From Archilochus colubris (lineage: Eukaryota; Chordata; Aves; Apodiformes; Trochilidae), in assembly GCA_023079485.1 (NCBI GenBank), contig CM041084.1, positions 68,605,709-68,669,708 of the forward strand: 64,000 nt of DNA. The letters run 5' to 3'. How positions within the stretch are numbered: the stretch's first letter is position 1; the number at the start of each line of letters is the position of its first letter. Position numbers and translations under genes: made by a program. The notes beneath the pieces were generated by a model. That model was not told the DNA's origin and ran no database searches. It was given only the letters and a program-made list of their open reading frames with translations. Positions 38,401 to 51,300 of the stretch are shown here, piece by piece.

Positions 38401-41400
38401 AGGACAGTTGTGTTCACCAGGAAAGGCAGCGGGGCACACCACCATCAGGGTCTTCTCCTGACTTTGCTACCATCTCATGATCTCACTCAAGGAGTGCAGC
38501 CTGTCTGCTTTGCCATATGTGCACTTCAGAAGTGAAAATGAAGAGACTCTCTTGGTTTTTTAAAACATGCTCATTGAGAAACATTTAAAATATGCAGAGT
38601 GCTCAGTGCCTTCCAGATGCTATATGGAGACACGTTACTACTAACCATTATTTTACTTGGCTGAATTTGATGTGTATGTTTTCAGAGAAAGCTCTGAAAT
38701 GGTTGATATGGAAGGGCTTAACTTGAACAAACAAATGAAAAAATACACTGCAGTTTTTATTAGCAGAAGGGACAAATAAAAGGAAGAGGGTGACAATGAA
38801 ATGCAGAGATAATGTTGAATGTGAAGTAAGGAAAGATACAAACATTTTGGCTTACACAGCAGCAAAGTCAGCTTGGAGGAGAATTGAGGACAACAGAGGT
38901 AATCATTTACCAAGGCAGCAGTTTTCAGATGTTGACATACACTTTCAGAAGAAGGAGGGAAAAAACAGGTATTAGAAGACCATCAGACTTATGTCAACTT
39001 GCAACTTCTTTACCTGTCTGCTAGGGAAGAAAATAGACAGGAAAATAATCTGAAGATTATTCTTCCTTGAATGCTCCCATTTCATTTTCATGAGTATTAA
39101 AACAGGCCACATATTGACACAGAAGATCCAAAAGATCCTTGAGCATGGGAAGCATGTGTTTCCTCATGCAGACATCCGAACAGTTTACAGTCACAGGCAG
39201 CTCTGAACTTGGGAGTAGGAAATGAAGGTTGTATGAAAACTGAAGTGGAACTGCAGGGCACTTAGGGTTTTGTGATCATAGTTTCATTAGACTTTAAATG
39301 CTCTTTAGGGCAGGAACACTTAGAAGAGTTCAGAAATGTTTTTGACTTTAAGAAAGCTGACTTTGGGAGAATGTGATATGCCCCAAGGAATTTTTACTGG
39401 AATCCTATGAAACATGGGAAACATAGAACTGAATTTTTAAAAAACATCTGAAGAGACTGAAATTTAAAGCCATCCTGCTTAATTCCAAGGAGGAAAAAGG
39501 GCAACTGAGGCCAAATGCAGTTAAGCAAAGATGTAAAGTTTAGTGCAAGCAATGCATAGAAGACCAGGGAAATTTCTTTTATGTATGTGTGTATCTGTCT
39601 GTAGATATTTAGATATAACAAACAATCCTTTCTTTGGAAAGCTAAAAACCTAATAAGGAGTGATATAGAACTTCTCAGGGAGTTAGAAGGAGCAGTTTTA
39701 AAGAAATAATTCCAGGAGGGTGAAGTATCTTTTGACACTACCATGAAATTTTCCTCCTAACCATTAAGTGGAGTTTCATTTATATCAGTACTAGGAAGGA
39801 CTGGGAGAAAAATGCTTAATTGCTTTAGGCATAAAACAAAAGGAAGAAGTTAGCATGCCTTTTTTTCTTTGAAGAAGAATAATAAGAGGCCAGATGACTG
39901 TCTAAATATTAGCATCACATTGTGACAGAGTTTCCAGGGCTTGCTTAAAGGAAGGAAATTTGCATTGATCTGTGTACATCCTCAGAGTTACAGCTGTACA
40001 AGCCCGTAACAAATGTGATGCATGAATACAACCTGGAGTTCCTACCCTGAGCAAGCTGTAGGACAACTACAGAAACAGGTGGGAGGGAAGGTGAAGAATT
40101 CCCTGTAGCACATGCAGAGCATTAGATTTGGAGAAAAAAACAACATTTACATATGGCTGAAAGGTTTCCTTTTTTTCTTCCCTTTTAAAGAGTAACATAA
40201 ATTCCTAATTTAGAGTTATTTACATCTTATGTTCTGTAATGACAGGATAGACCAATGAAACCTGGAGTTAATCTTCATTGTTGTAAGACAGGGCAAAGAA
40301 ATAAAGCAAGCTCCTATAGAACTGTTAGCTTAATATCTGCCATGCAAAAATAGTAGAGGCAATTTTACTCAAACACCTTAGCGGATATAATGTGATTAGA
40401 AGAAACTGTGCAGTTCTTGGAGGGAAATTTTTACATACAAATTAATAGTAATTAGCTTGCTGAACGATAAGAAAATTAAAGACAGGCCTGGATTTTCTAA
40501 AAATTACCCAACTTCAGGGGTTGAAAGACCTGATGCTTCTGACATCCTGTGCTGCAGGGTTGCTTGTTTCCAACTGAGTGAGGTACCTCACTGAATTTTG
40601 GTTTTAACTTAAAAAAAAAATTAAATTAACTTGAGTATTATTTTTGTGAAAATTGAATACACTGTTTAAATCCAAGTATAGATTAAGTTGCCAACCCACA
40701 ATGTGAACATTCTGACTGTAACAAAATCAGAAAAGACTTGTGTGATAATTTCTGAAGTATCTAGAGTTTACAGGTGAGTAAACCGTAGTGGAAACTTATC
40801 CTTATATATGCCTGAGGGAGTAACTGAGTATAAAGTATGACTTTACCAGCCATGCACTAAAAAAAAATAGCAAAATGCATGAAATCACCTCTCAAAGTGT
40901 ATCAAGTCAGTATAAAAAGTAACTTGTCATGAAGCTCCTGTCAAAACTGCTCACTGCAATAACTTTTCCCCAGTCCTTGCAGCAGGATAGAGTCTCCAAA
41001 TACAACTAAAAAGGGTCAGAGAAGATACTGATAGGAATCTGATACAAGCTGAAAGTAATTATACCAGTAGGTTTGTAGTTGGCAAGATGCAAGGAGGGAA
41101 GTGGAGAGATAGGCATTAGAAGCATTAGCAGGAACAATTCCCAAGGCCAGTAAATATCAGGGGGCCCCAAAGCAGTCAAAAACAGAATGAAGAGATTCAG
41201 AGTCAAGGCATTCAAAGGGTGTACTTAGTTTGATCAGAAGACAGTCTCACATTTCAAGGTTTCTTCTTCAGTACAGCTAAGCTTTTCAATGGGAGGCCTT
41301 GACCCCAGGGATCACTAACTGAGGAAAACAAATGTGTTTTCAAATTAATACATTGGCACCGTCAGAACTGACACTACACAAGATTATATTATATTTATTT

Positions 41401-42520
41401 TCACTTTCCAGAATACCAAGTTAAATTTGAGAGAGACAGAAATGTTTCCAAATAAGACATGAGAATCTGAGCATCAGATTTTCTGTGTCAGCTGGGATAC
41501 AACAGCAGAATTCCTGTTAACTGGTCTGGCTAAGCTTCCTTCGAAAATGTCAACCTAAAGCTTTCTTGCCTTCAGCAGACTTAGTGAGGCTGGTGGGAGG
41601 GGACATTTCAGTTCTCTCACTGCTTTCCTCACTTTCTCACAATGGCTTGGATTGGGCTGAAGTGTACCTGCCTTTTATAAGGAGCTGAAATAAATTCAGA
41701 ACTTAAAAACTCAGAAGTTATTCTGGGTGCCCATCCTGAGATGTTTTGAAAAGGAAATTCTGATTGTGTGAAGTAGATGCAAGCTCATTGCCAAGAACCC
41801 TGGCACCCAAAATAACAGCTTAAGGTCCTGGAATATCCCTGCAGTGCTTCTCTGTGTGGATGAAACAGATTGAGAGCTTATCAGTTCTTCATCTTATCAG
41901 CTTTGAGAAGTGTTGCATACTTTAGGATTTAGGTTAAATCTTTTTCTATGCATCAGGTAAGGAAAACAAAAGTTACAATTGCACTGAGTCTCTTCACTAC
42001 TTCCCCTGGAAGAATCAGCCCCCAAAAAATCCCCATTCAGAAGTTATGTGGTTGACCTTACTACACAAGAAACGTGGTGAGCATAGAAAAGTAAAGCATT
42101 GTATAAAAATTTTGTTGTCAGTCAAGAAAAACCCGGAAGACATGGTGAGTGTGATGCATGTTGAACTGTTTCTGAATATGTGGGTATGAAGAGTGTGTAC
42201 TGTCTACTTACTTAAAAAGTTAAGTACACCACTGTAAATCAGGACAGGTTAAACTGGATTGGAAATAAACCATGAAAAGATACAGCAACCTTTGCCTTTT
42301 CACAGGCTGATAAAAATAAAGCCTATTCTGTATCCTTCAAGAAGTTCATGACAACGTGCAATAGGTTCTGTCACATCTTCTCATAGAGGAGTTTGCTCAA
42401 AGTTCATCTACAATGCCTTTAAGACAAAGGTACTTCGAAATCCACTTTGTGCCTCTATCCTGCTGGTGCCAAAGCAGCTTCACAGCCTTCTTGGGACAGT
42501 GTCAAATGCAAGGCAAGGGT

Positions 42521-42560
42521 GGCAGAGAGAGAGGGAGCAAAAGAGAGAGAGAGGGAGCCT
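42521..42560 (+). repeat. Interrupted (GA)n microsatellite
   Basis: Two GAGAGAGAGAGGGAGC-type blocks separated by AAAA, the second a near copy of the first, indicating a local duplication of about 18 nt. Confidence 0.8.
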
Positions 42561-44044
42561 AACACAAAGTGGCCTATGATGGATCAGAAGATCAGGTAAA
42601 TTCAGATTAACATCAGACCTCCCCTCCCGAGTTTATACTCGGTGTTATTTCAAGGATATATTTCACTCTTTATTTAGATATACCCCTATTCTCACGTAGG
42701 GATTAGCATATTCCATGAGCTTTCTTGAGGGACCCGTGCTTATGCTTTGTCCTACAGTGGACAAGAATATTGTGAGCTGCGTTTAAAATCCAGAAATTGC
42801 TTTCCCTGGAGGACACCAGTAAAGGCTAGGAGAGGAAATTATGCACACCACTATTTCGACAGAAAATGTCTAAGCACATGAATGAGGGGGAACTACAGCT
42901 AGGGCTTCAGAATAGCTAAATACTACGCATAATTTTTGAGCGAATATGTACTCATTATTAAGAGGTACAACAAAGCAGGGAAGTGGGTCTCACAAAACAC
43001 AGACTTGTTGGGTCAAGTGTCCTTTTCCTGTCTGGCAAGTCCTTTTGTCTCCGTGTCCTCCTTATCATCCTGACACCTTACCAAAGCACAGAATGATGGA
43101 CAGCTTTTAATGACTTCCTAGCATTTGATTCTGATACACAGGCCCAGACCATTTTGTAAGTCTTCATTGCCCTCTGAATTTCCAGTTTAGAACTCACGTC
43201 CAGTTCCATACATGCAGCTTCCCACTGTCACCCTGTAATCCGTATCAAGACAAATAGGCTCTTGTCACACCTTGCTTCAATCAGGCAGCCGAAACCAGCA
43301 TTTCTGAAGGGATGCTGTGTCAGCAGCCAGCAGGGCTGGTATCACCCTTCCCAGAAGATCAGAACATCCTCTCCTGGGCACACCCATCCCCACTGCACAC
43401 AACTGGGGCTATTGTTTCCTGTGTCCAGAAACCAGGCTCTGTCCTGTACCATCTTTATGTGCTGCTACCACCCAGTTTGACATGTTTTCTTTTCTTCCCT
43501 CTCCTAATGTGCTCATTAGGCAATTCAAGCAGAGGGGTTAGAGACTTGGTCCTGCTGGCAGTGTGTGCTGGTTGAGCACCCTCAGCAGACTTCACTGAGA
43601 AATTCCTGGGAGTAAAGACATGTTCTGCAAATGAGCATTTACTGAGTGGGTCCCTGCAAAACACCCGGGAAAACAAAGCACACATGGATTTCTAAACTAG
43701 GTATTTTGTGGTACCTAGTTACAAAGATCCAAGCTGAACAGGGATGACTTGATGGCTGGAGTTGAAACACTGTCATGAGAACACAGGAGGTACTTCACAA
43801 ATCAATTCTACGAGTGCCCAACTTCCTCTTTTTTCCCTTCTTGCAGCTGGAGAGATGACCACATACTCATTTGAGACCAGAAGAAACAACAAGTTGTTGT
43901 GCACTCCTTTTCTCTTTCACATAAGGTGATGCTTCACCCTTAGGCATCCCCTCCCTCATTCAGAGAGGGGGACTGAAACAGATCAGCATCTCTGTGACAG
44001 AGCAGAGCAGCTGCTGCCGGGCTGCCTGCCTTGCTTGTTCCCAG

Positions 44045-44209
44045 GTAGCTGGCTGTGAGGGGCCAACAAGCAGGCTAATTTAAAGCTCTAAAAGCTGGCA
44101 GCAGGAGTGCAATTAAGTCTTTTTCACAGCCTGCTGGCCAAATGCAGCAATTTATTGGCTCAGTGATTGGATTATTCATTTGCAAAACTAAGAGGGGGCA
44201 TTTTCTTAC
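44045..44209. promoter_or_regulatory. Candidate conserved intronic element next to the penultimate GMDS exon
   Basis: Just inside the last intron, this stretch is rich in homeodomain/POU-like words: CTAATTTAAAG, GCAATTAAG, CAATTTATTGG, TGATTGGATTATTC and ATTTGCAAA. It is free of simple repeats. Dense AT-core motifs with intact flanks next to an exon resemble vertebrate conserved non-coding elements, but conservation cannot be seen from one sequence. This is inference only. Confidence 0.25.
44204..44209 (-). other. GMDS: 5' splice site (donor) of the last GMDS intron
   Basis: The minus strand reads GAAGTG|GTAAGA, matching the donor consensus at five of six intronic positions. The intron is phase 0, placed between the valine of RPSEV and the residue expected to open the last coding exon. 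Confidence 0.92.
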
Positions 44210-44306
44210 CACTTCACTTGGCCTGTAGTACTTGTGATTGACTGTCACATGAATCTTGCCAGTCTCTTTGCATCGTCCTACTTCATTTTCATTCTTCCCT
44301 TCCCAC
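44210..44306 (-). CDS. GMDS: GMDS internal coding exon (penultimate), GDP-mannose 4,6-dehydratase
   Basis: Seen: a 97-nt minus-strand segment follows the acceptor TTCTTTACAG and precedes the donor GTAAGA. Its first G completes the valine codon split from the exon at 53735-53853. The next 32 codons read [20 protein letters not shown], then [12 protein letters not shown], ending in phase 0. Known: this matches the stretch of vertebrate GMDS just before the C-terminal exon. The RPxEVDxLxGDxxKA motif of GMDs is interrupted by the intron right after the valine, so its second half must be in the next exon. That exon was not found in positions 1-44209. Because 119 + 97 = 216 nt, the two exons together add 72 codons in frame. 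The Asn-His where mammals have Asp-Leu (from memory) looks like ordinary divergence. The exon is intact. Confidence 0.96.
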
Positions 44307-44330
44307 CTGTAAAGAAGATAAACATTTAAT
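44307..44330 (-). other. GMDS: 3' splice site (acceptor) of the 9.4-kb GMDS intron
   Basis: The minus strand reads ...TTTATCTTCTTTACAG|G, a moderately pyrimidine-rich tract ending in CAG immediately before the base that completes the split valine codon. An AT-rich stretch just upstream could hold the branch point. No exact branch-point call is possible. Confidence 0.92.
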
Positions 44331-44973
44331 CAACCCATAATTACTTTAGTGCTCTGATCTTACTAACATTTGGCCTGCTTTCATTTACTTGAGGCCGGTG
44401 TCAATTCTCCCTGCAGGACAGTATAAACTCATTAGCTGTAGGAACAAAGGCAGAGTTTAGACTTGAATGGAGCAACAATGGCTTTTGAAGTCTCTTTGTT
44501 TTGGTTTTTGATTCAGTGGAAGGTCTAAAATACAGGACTTCCAAATTAAACACATAATGCTAGGGGAAAATAAAATGTCCTGATTTCAGAACGTCTCATG
44601 TATCTGCAAATAAATATGACAGTGAGGTTTTTCATTTGTGGATTGGTTCAAAGTTGTTTTCTTAAAATATTTTTCATTCTTGTATTTTGGCCAATACTTT
44701 CAGGAACTCTTTAATCTGTTAATTTTATGGACGTAAAGCTCTGTTTGAATAGCATTAAGCTGCATAATTTAATTTGTACTTAACTAGGAAAACCAAAACA
44801 AAAACAGCTCTTGAGTTTTCAGTCCTAGCTCAACATGGCACTTCACATACATGTATTGCAAGCAGCACTCACTACCTGCGAGCTGAAAGACAGACACTTC
44901 ATCCAAATTTGTTTCATATGTGTTGAACAGGCTGCAGTTTGCTCTAATTTATGTGATTTGGTTGCACCATGAA

Positions 44974-45388
44974 CTAAGGCTGAGAGTGCTGGGGCTGTTC
45001 AGCCTGAAGAAGAGGCAGCTCAGGGGAGACCTCATCACTCTCTACAACTACCTGAAAGGAGGGTGTAGCCAGGTGGGGGTTGGTCTCTTTTGCCAGACGA
45101 ATTTCAACAAGACAAGAGGGCATGGTCTTAAGTTGTGCCAGGGGAAGTTTAGGTTAGATATTAGAAAGAATTTCTTTATGGAGAGGGTGACCAGGCATTG
45201 GAATGGGCTGCCCAGGGAAGTAGTGGATTCTCCATCCCTGGAGATATTTAAAAAGAGACTGGATGTGGCACTCAGTGCCATGGTCTAGCAACGGCAACGG
45301 TGGTTCAAGGGTTGGACTCGATGATCTCTGAGGTTCCTTCCAACCCAGCCAATTCTATGATTCTATGATTCTATTCTATGATTCTATT
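44974..45388 (+). mobile_element. CR1 LINE, 5'-truncated 3' end with octamer tail
   Basis: Seen: plus-strand translation from about 44974 to 45288 gives an uninterrupted frame with blocks [41 protein letters not shown] and [20 protein letters not shown], stopping at TAG. A short 3' UTR follows (GGTTGGACTCGATGATCTCT, then GGTTCCTTCCAACCC) and a tail of ATTCTATG units. Known: these are the C-terminus of the CR1 ORF2 reverse-transcriptase protein and the conserved avian CR1 3' UTR. CR1 copies are commonly truncated at the 5' end and lack target-site duplications, as here. The open C-terminal frame suggests a relatively young insertion, but the missing RT core means it cannot move. It lies in antisense orientation within GMDS, about 670 nt upstream of an exon. 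Confidence 0.95.
45351..45388 (+). repeat. CR1 3' terminal octamer repeats (ATTCTATG)n
   Basis: About four and a half imperfect ATTCTATG/ATTCT units close the CR1 copy, including one shortened unit. This is the 3' signature of avian CR1 and fixes both the orientation and the right boundary of the element. Confidence 0.93.
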
Positions 45389-48300
45389 TGGTTAGCAACT
45401 GTCCTGATATGAAATTTCAGGAGCAGCAGTAGAGGAACAGTTTAGTGGGTGACTGGTCCCTGGGGAGGCAATCCTGCAGCCTGGGAGCCTGAGGAGAATG
45501 CTCCCTCTCTAAACAAATGCTTCATGGGAAGCATGCAGGGAGGTACATTGGTGTATCATAATCCTTTGAATATACAAAATCCAGAGTTATGATTGAAACT
45601 CTATCCTGTCCTTGCTTTTTGGTTTGCAGTGTACATCAGGGGGTTCTGAGACATCCTGGCACAAAAGTGCACAGATTATATCCTTTTATTTCTTTTCTCG
45701 TGTAAGTAAAATCTGTGTAATTTAAATCACCACTATGATTTAGGCCATTTAGCCTCAGTCACCAGCAATGAAAGTGCTATTCACTTCTCTCTTACTAATT
45801 GTACTGCCAGATTTTGGCACACATTTTATTTCTCCTTGCTCAAAGCTCCTGATTCTTTGACCATCATTTCAGCCCTAATTTTTGAGTTTCTAGCCCTGAG
45901 GGCTAAGGAGGAAAGTTTGAAAATGTGACCTCTGTGTATCCAAGAATGTTAAAACACCAAAAGGCAGGAGGAAATGGCAAGTAAGCATTTATTGCTAGTT
46001 TTTAGGATTTTTTGAAGCCCAACTCATGACTTCTGGATGACTAGCAAACACTGTAGGATGCTTGATTTTGGGAAGAATTTACATTGAAGTGATTTCCAAG
46101 AGATAATAGCCATAGTCAGGTCACATGTTAAAAGCCACACCATGATGCTGAAGATGATTTATAATTTAAATTTTCTTTCTTTCTTTTTCACTGTTGCTCT
46201 GTTTGAAGCCTGAACTGCAAAGTTTTCATTCAGAAGCCAAAACTAACATTAGTCCCTCCCTTTAAAGGGCAGAGGGTAAAAATGTGCAGGACTCAAATGA
46301 GCTTAATAGAAAACTAACCGTCACCAGTAAAACAACAGGAAGCTCTTAGATCAGGAGACGTCAGTGGTTGTTGGAGGTCACTGAGCAGAGAACCCCATTT
46401 AACACCCAACAGGCTCCAGAAAGCTCAGCCGAGCCAGTAAAGACTCACTTAATGTCACTATCAAAGTTATAGAACAATAGAAATTGCTTAAGAAGAAATC
46501 TCCACCCGTTTCGTTCGGCCCAGCAATGTGAAAAGTTCACAAGGGAAAGAAAAAAGAGAAAAAACAAACAAAGAAAAAAGCAGCAAGCACTTCTCCTTGT
46601 GAACAAAGTAGTATCTGAGAGCTGCACTTTTAATTACTACTGGCACCTTGGCGCTCACAGCTGGGGACACCATACTGCTGATAAAAGGGAATGGGTGGGG
46701 GCCAACCTGACAACCAGGAGCAAGACACCCATTTTGCTAACCAATTCCCCCTCTCCTCTTCCTTTAACTGCAAGGAAAGGGAAAAAAAACCTCACACCAC
46801 CAGCACCTTGCTTCATTTGTAGTCAGCTCACAGTCAGAATTATAAACTGGAAAACATAATGCCAGATTATTCTGAAGCATAAAGGTGGTGGAAGAAGGCA
46901 TGGGAAACCCTTGTGTTGTGCTATCTGATAGCTCCAGCCACAAGGACTACCCATCTTTCTGTTCCTTAATGGAGAAGCCCAAGAAGGCAAGAAAACAGCC
47001 TTGTACCACTTGGGGGAAATGCAAAGGGTCCCTTAGCTCAGGAAAAATTGGCTCATCAGGGCTGGGCTAAATTTATCAGGGATGAAGAGTGGCTCCTCTT
47101 GGCCCTCAGGGCTTCCAGGTGGGTGTTTGCTGGCCTGGCACGGGCTTTTCACAACACATTGGTGCTGGAACCTTCAGGCAATGAGCCTACAGGCAAGACC
47201 ATTGCTCTCTCCACACTGTGGATCTTCATCCTTTCATTGAAGCAAAGGATGGGTTTGCTCTCACAGCTGATGGCATCAGCCATATGACAAAATGCTCTGC
47301 ACCTAGAGAAGGATATATTAGGCAATGTTTCAAATGCTCTAGCAAGTTCACCTATTTAAAAGGTTCTTCACCTCAAGAGCTTTTACACTCTGGATTTACA
47401 GAGGAATGGAATATGTTTAATTTAAGGCTAATTCCATATCTGCTGATCACTACTGTTATTATCAGCTGTGATGAATGCTCCTTTTTTTCTTCAGGTCTGG
47501 AGATTCCAAGCATTTTCCACTTCCTATAAATATTCAGTAAGACAGCAAGCTTCAAACTCTGAAAACTTCCCACAGGTACAAAGGACTTTCTGAGGACAAA
47601 GAGCTGGGGCACCCACTCGGTTGGGTGTGAGGGGGGCAGGGAGCACATGGGGATAATCAAGGGAGGGTGGGAATAGCACTGCAAGGGACCAAATGGCCCA
47701 AATGGCTGTGACTGAGAAGTAAACAAGGCCAAGTAGATACATTTTTGAGGTGGTGAAGTAATCAACTAAAACCAAAAACTTTCACAAAAACACAGATAAA
47801 CTGCACAAGTATATGCATTTCATCTCCTTTCTTAATATGTACATAGAAACAGAACTGACACCATTTAAAAAAGTATTTTAAACCAGGAGCAGCTAGAGGT
47901 GCTCAGCCTCATTGCGGAAAACAAAAGTATCACATACACCTTCTAAAATCAAATATATGCCAAAAGAAAATATTTTCACATTTGAAAATTAAAGATACAT
48001 TCATTAAAAAATATTTTTTTTTTCTTCCACAGCTAATACAACACACCATTTGTGTAGACTTCTTGGACTGGGGCCTGATGGCTGCCACACACAGAGTTAA
48101 GCTAAAGCACTTCATTCTGTCCTGGCACTTTATGAACAGCAAAACTGACACCATAAAACAGACCATTAATGGTTTTTGCAACTAAGCTTTTGTAGGGAAA
48201 CTTTAAAAGGGCCCTTCATATGTTCCTTCCTTTGCCACCAACTCAACCACCAACCTTGCCATCAGCTCAGGTACTTCAAAGCAATCAAGGATATAGGGAT

Positions 48301-51300
48301 TGCTTAACCACGATCTTTTGCTTAAATCTAAAGGATATGGCTACCAGAGAGAGATGTACTTAAAATTTTTTATAAATGCTCTGATGAATCAGGTCTTCAG
48401 TATTTGTTCACTAAGGGAACCCAACTGGAAAAAAAATGCTACTGTTATTACATTCCCAATAGTTAAGATAATGTTTCAAAAATCCAATTTGTGACTCACC
48501 ACATTATGAAACTTTAACAAAAAATATATGCTGGGCTCCCTACATTTTGGCTTTGTTTTTTTTTTTTCCCCCCAGTTCATTGGAATCTTTTGAGCCTCTT
48601 ATCCCCTTACTCCAAATTGTGAAAGCTGGTGTTGAGAAGAAAATGTTTTCTCAAGAGATTTAATACATCTGTGAAAACCCAAAACATTCTGGAAAGAAAA
48701 GTTCCAGTTTCAAGTAAATCCCATTATTGTCAAACTGAAACAAAATCATATTAATATCTAAAAAAAATTATTTTATGTTTTCAGAATGGATTTTTTGGAG
48801 AATGGCTTTATAAATTATTTTTATATTCTTTCTTTAAAATTAGGATAGAAGAGAAACAAAGATGTCCAGCTAACCTGAAATCAGATATTTTTCCAGACTG
48901 TATTTCTGAGAACTATTTTCATCTCATCTGGGAGGAAAACAAGTGGAATTTCCTCTGACACAACACATTTAATTCTCACCCCATCTTCCTATATATCTCT
49001 TATATCTTCCTTATACCTCCTATGACATATGATATTAGGTAATTAAATAGCTACAGTCTTCAAACCTTAATTTGAGTTCTGAAACAATTATTAGCCCTGC
49101 TCACGGATAAAACCTTGTACAAATAAGAAAGTAATAAAAGCTTTCTCAGCTTGAAGAGTTAATTTTTCAGCTGAGGTGGGTTAAATGCCCCACTAAAACT
49201 TACATTCTACAGTGATGATGGTGATAAAGTGGTGCAGTCCTAAGCAAGGAACCTTGCTCACATGCATTCTCCCGGGCCAGCATCCTTCACTGACCTGGCT
49301 GAGTCCCTTTCAAGTGTTAACTCTTCAAAATACCTTCAACTTCTGTATGAGATTCTGTTTCCTTCCTCCTCACCTGAAAGCTTATCATTTTCCTGACCCA
49401 TTAAAAATAACACAGCACTGGTCAGCCAGCAATTTTTGGTGGACAATAACAAGACATGGAAAGAGCAGCTGTTTTGATTATGCCTTTTGATGGCTCTTTT
49501 TCCATATCTCCACAGACCCATTATTTACATATTGTTGGTTTTCCATTCTTACAGCAATCCTACAAATCTCATGCATTTCTGTAACCCAACCTTCCACTTT
49601 AAGGTAAAAAGAAACAACAAACAAACAAACCACAAAAACCTCCTCCCTCAGTTCAGTTCCAGTTCAACCTTCACTGTCACTGAAGAGGCCACTGCTCTAC
49701 TTCTGCGAGTAGTTCACCTCATTAGACCTTATAACTTATCTGAAAACATCCTCTTTTTTGGGTGATCTTTTTTAAGACCAGCTGGCATGTTAGCTAAGAT
49801 AAAATGACTGGAGTAAAATATTCATTTTTACTAAATTAATTCTGATCCTGGAAGAAACGAATATTTCTGTAACAAATGTGCATGTGTTTTTATATTAATA
49901 AAAACCACAATAAATCTTTCCACTGCTTGAATAGTTTGGTTTTTTTTTTTCCCTTTTCTTTTTTTTTCTTTCCACATTCGCAGACAGCAGTCTTTGTAGC
50001 ACTCTGCAAAGAACACAGAATGCTGTAGTGGTTTCAGGCTATCTTTGCAATGCTGTTCTAATTTAATAAGATTAATGACAGAAAATTAGTCAAGACAAGC
50101 ATTTGCCTGTTTCGTTTACCCTGCTGTAGTTCAAATTATAGGCGGGAAGTGTTTCCCCCAAGTACTACTTAATTAGTAATAAGTAGAAGGGAAAGTAAAA
50201 GACAAAAAAATGTAATCCTTACAGGGCAAAAATATTTGTAGCTCTGAGGCTTTCCTGTTAGCACAAAGGACAGAATTTGAATGATTCGGAGGACTATATA
50301 AATATAATTTGAAAATTCTCCCTTGACAAATAAATGCTAGAAGTAAAAGAACCCCACATAGACAGATAAGCCTCTGTATACTTTATGTTTAGTTTCAAAG
50401 AAAGAATCAGTCTGATTGCAGATGTACTCTTCATTAGTTAAAAAAATGTGGTGAAGTTTCTTTATCACTTTTTGTGGCCAGAAGACGTACACCTGACATG
50501 TACTAATAACTGGATATGACAGAATATTATGTTATCTTTTTGGAAAGACATTTTATGCAGACCTGGATTTTCAGCTGTGAATGTTAATGTGAATTGTTAG
50601 GAAGACAAAAAGCTAAAAGAGATAAAAGAAACACTTTTAGTTGGTTGATTGGGCAGCCAGGATTGCTTTTCTTCCTGTTCTCTACATCAATATCAAGATG
50701 TAGCAGCTAAGACTATGTGACATTTGCAACTTTCAGTGCCAAATCACAAAGCAGGGAGTGTTAAGAGCTCCTGCATATGTGCCCTGTGTTCTCAGATGCT
50801 CTAGGAGCTCTGCCAACTGTTGCTTGCCATGACATCCCCCCTGGCCATTAACTCAATCATTCCATCAATTTTGAAAGGTGTATTGTACAGCAATAATAAG
50901 AAGCTGTTCCATCACTTACAGCAGTGAAAAGGGCTGCTGGAAATTTCCCAGGTAAGTTTCTGAAGTTTCAAAATTTCATAATACCTGCAACCCTACAAAA
51001 AAACCCCAAACTCAATCAAACTTTGAGGAAGAGACATAGGAAGAAAGCATCCATTCTCACAGGAACTCTTAGCAATTGCACTCTCGTGTACTATTTCTTA
51101 GGTGCCTCATAAATTGTAAAGAAACAGATCAATGGGACTCACCAGTGGGGTCTCACAGTGCTAAAAGGGAGGATTTTGATGCCAGGTTACTCCCTGAAGG
51201 AGATATGTTCAAACTGGAGGAAGTGGGAGTAGAAAGTCCTTGGGGGTTTCAAAGAATGTGAGAGATTATCAGCCCTCCGGCCAAGATGCCAGTAAGAGTT

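Larger units (their letters stand above)
1..44209 (-). other. GMDS: GMDS last intron, partial (at least 44.2 kb)
   Basis: It begins with the donor GTAAGA at 44204-44209 and runs off the left edge. The sequence is AT-rich and mostly unique. I looked by eye for the missing C-terminal exon (GDCxKA and NWKPR-type codons on the minus strand) and did not find it, so it should lie left of position 1. Stretches with recognisable content are listed separately: CpG mini-island at about 14 kb, A-rich block, AT/CA-rich stretch at 20.6 kb, polypurine satellite at 24.6 kb, CR1 end at 29.1 kb, G4-type tract at 33.4 kb, GA run at 42.5 kb. Between them (roughly 1-13500, 14400-20550, 20680-24550, 24890-29040, 29130-42500) I see only short homopolymers, small tandem duplications and chance open frames. 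Confidence 0.85.

Noticed and set aside
1..44209. Search for the GMDS C-terminal exon (GDCxKA...NWKPR) on the minus strand
   Set aside because: No matching codon pattern found by eye. For example, a TACTGGAAACCAGAAGAC word at about 18869-18886 (minus) gives YWKPED, but the surrounding translation does not match and soon meets a stop.
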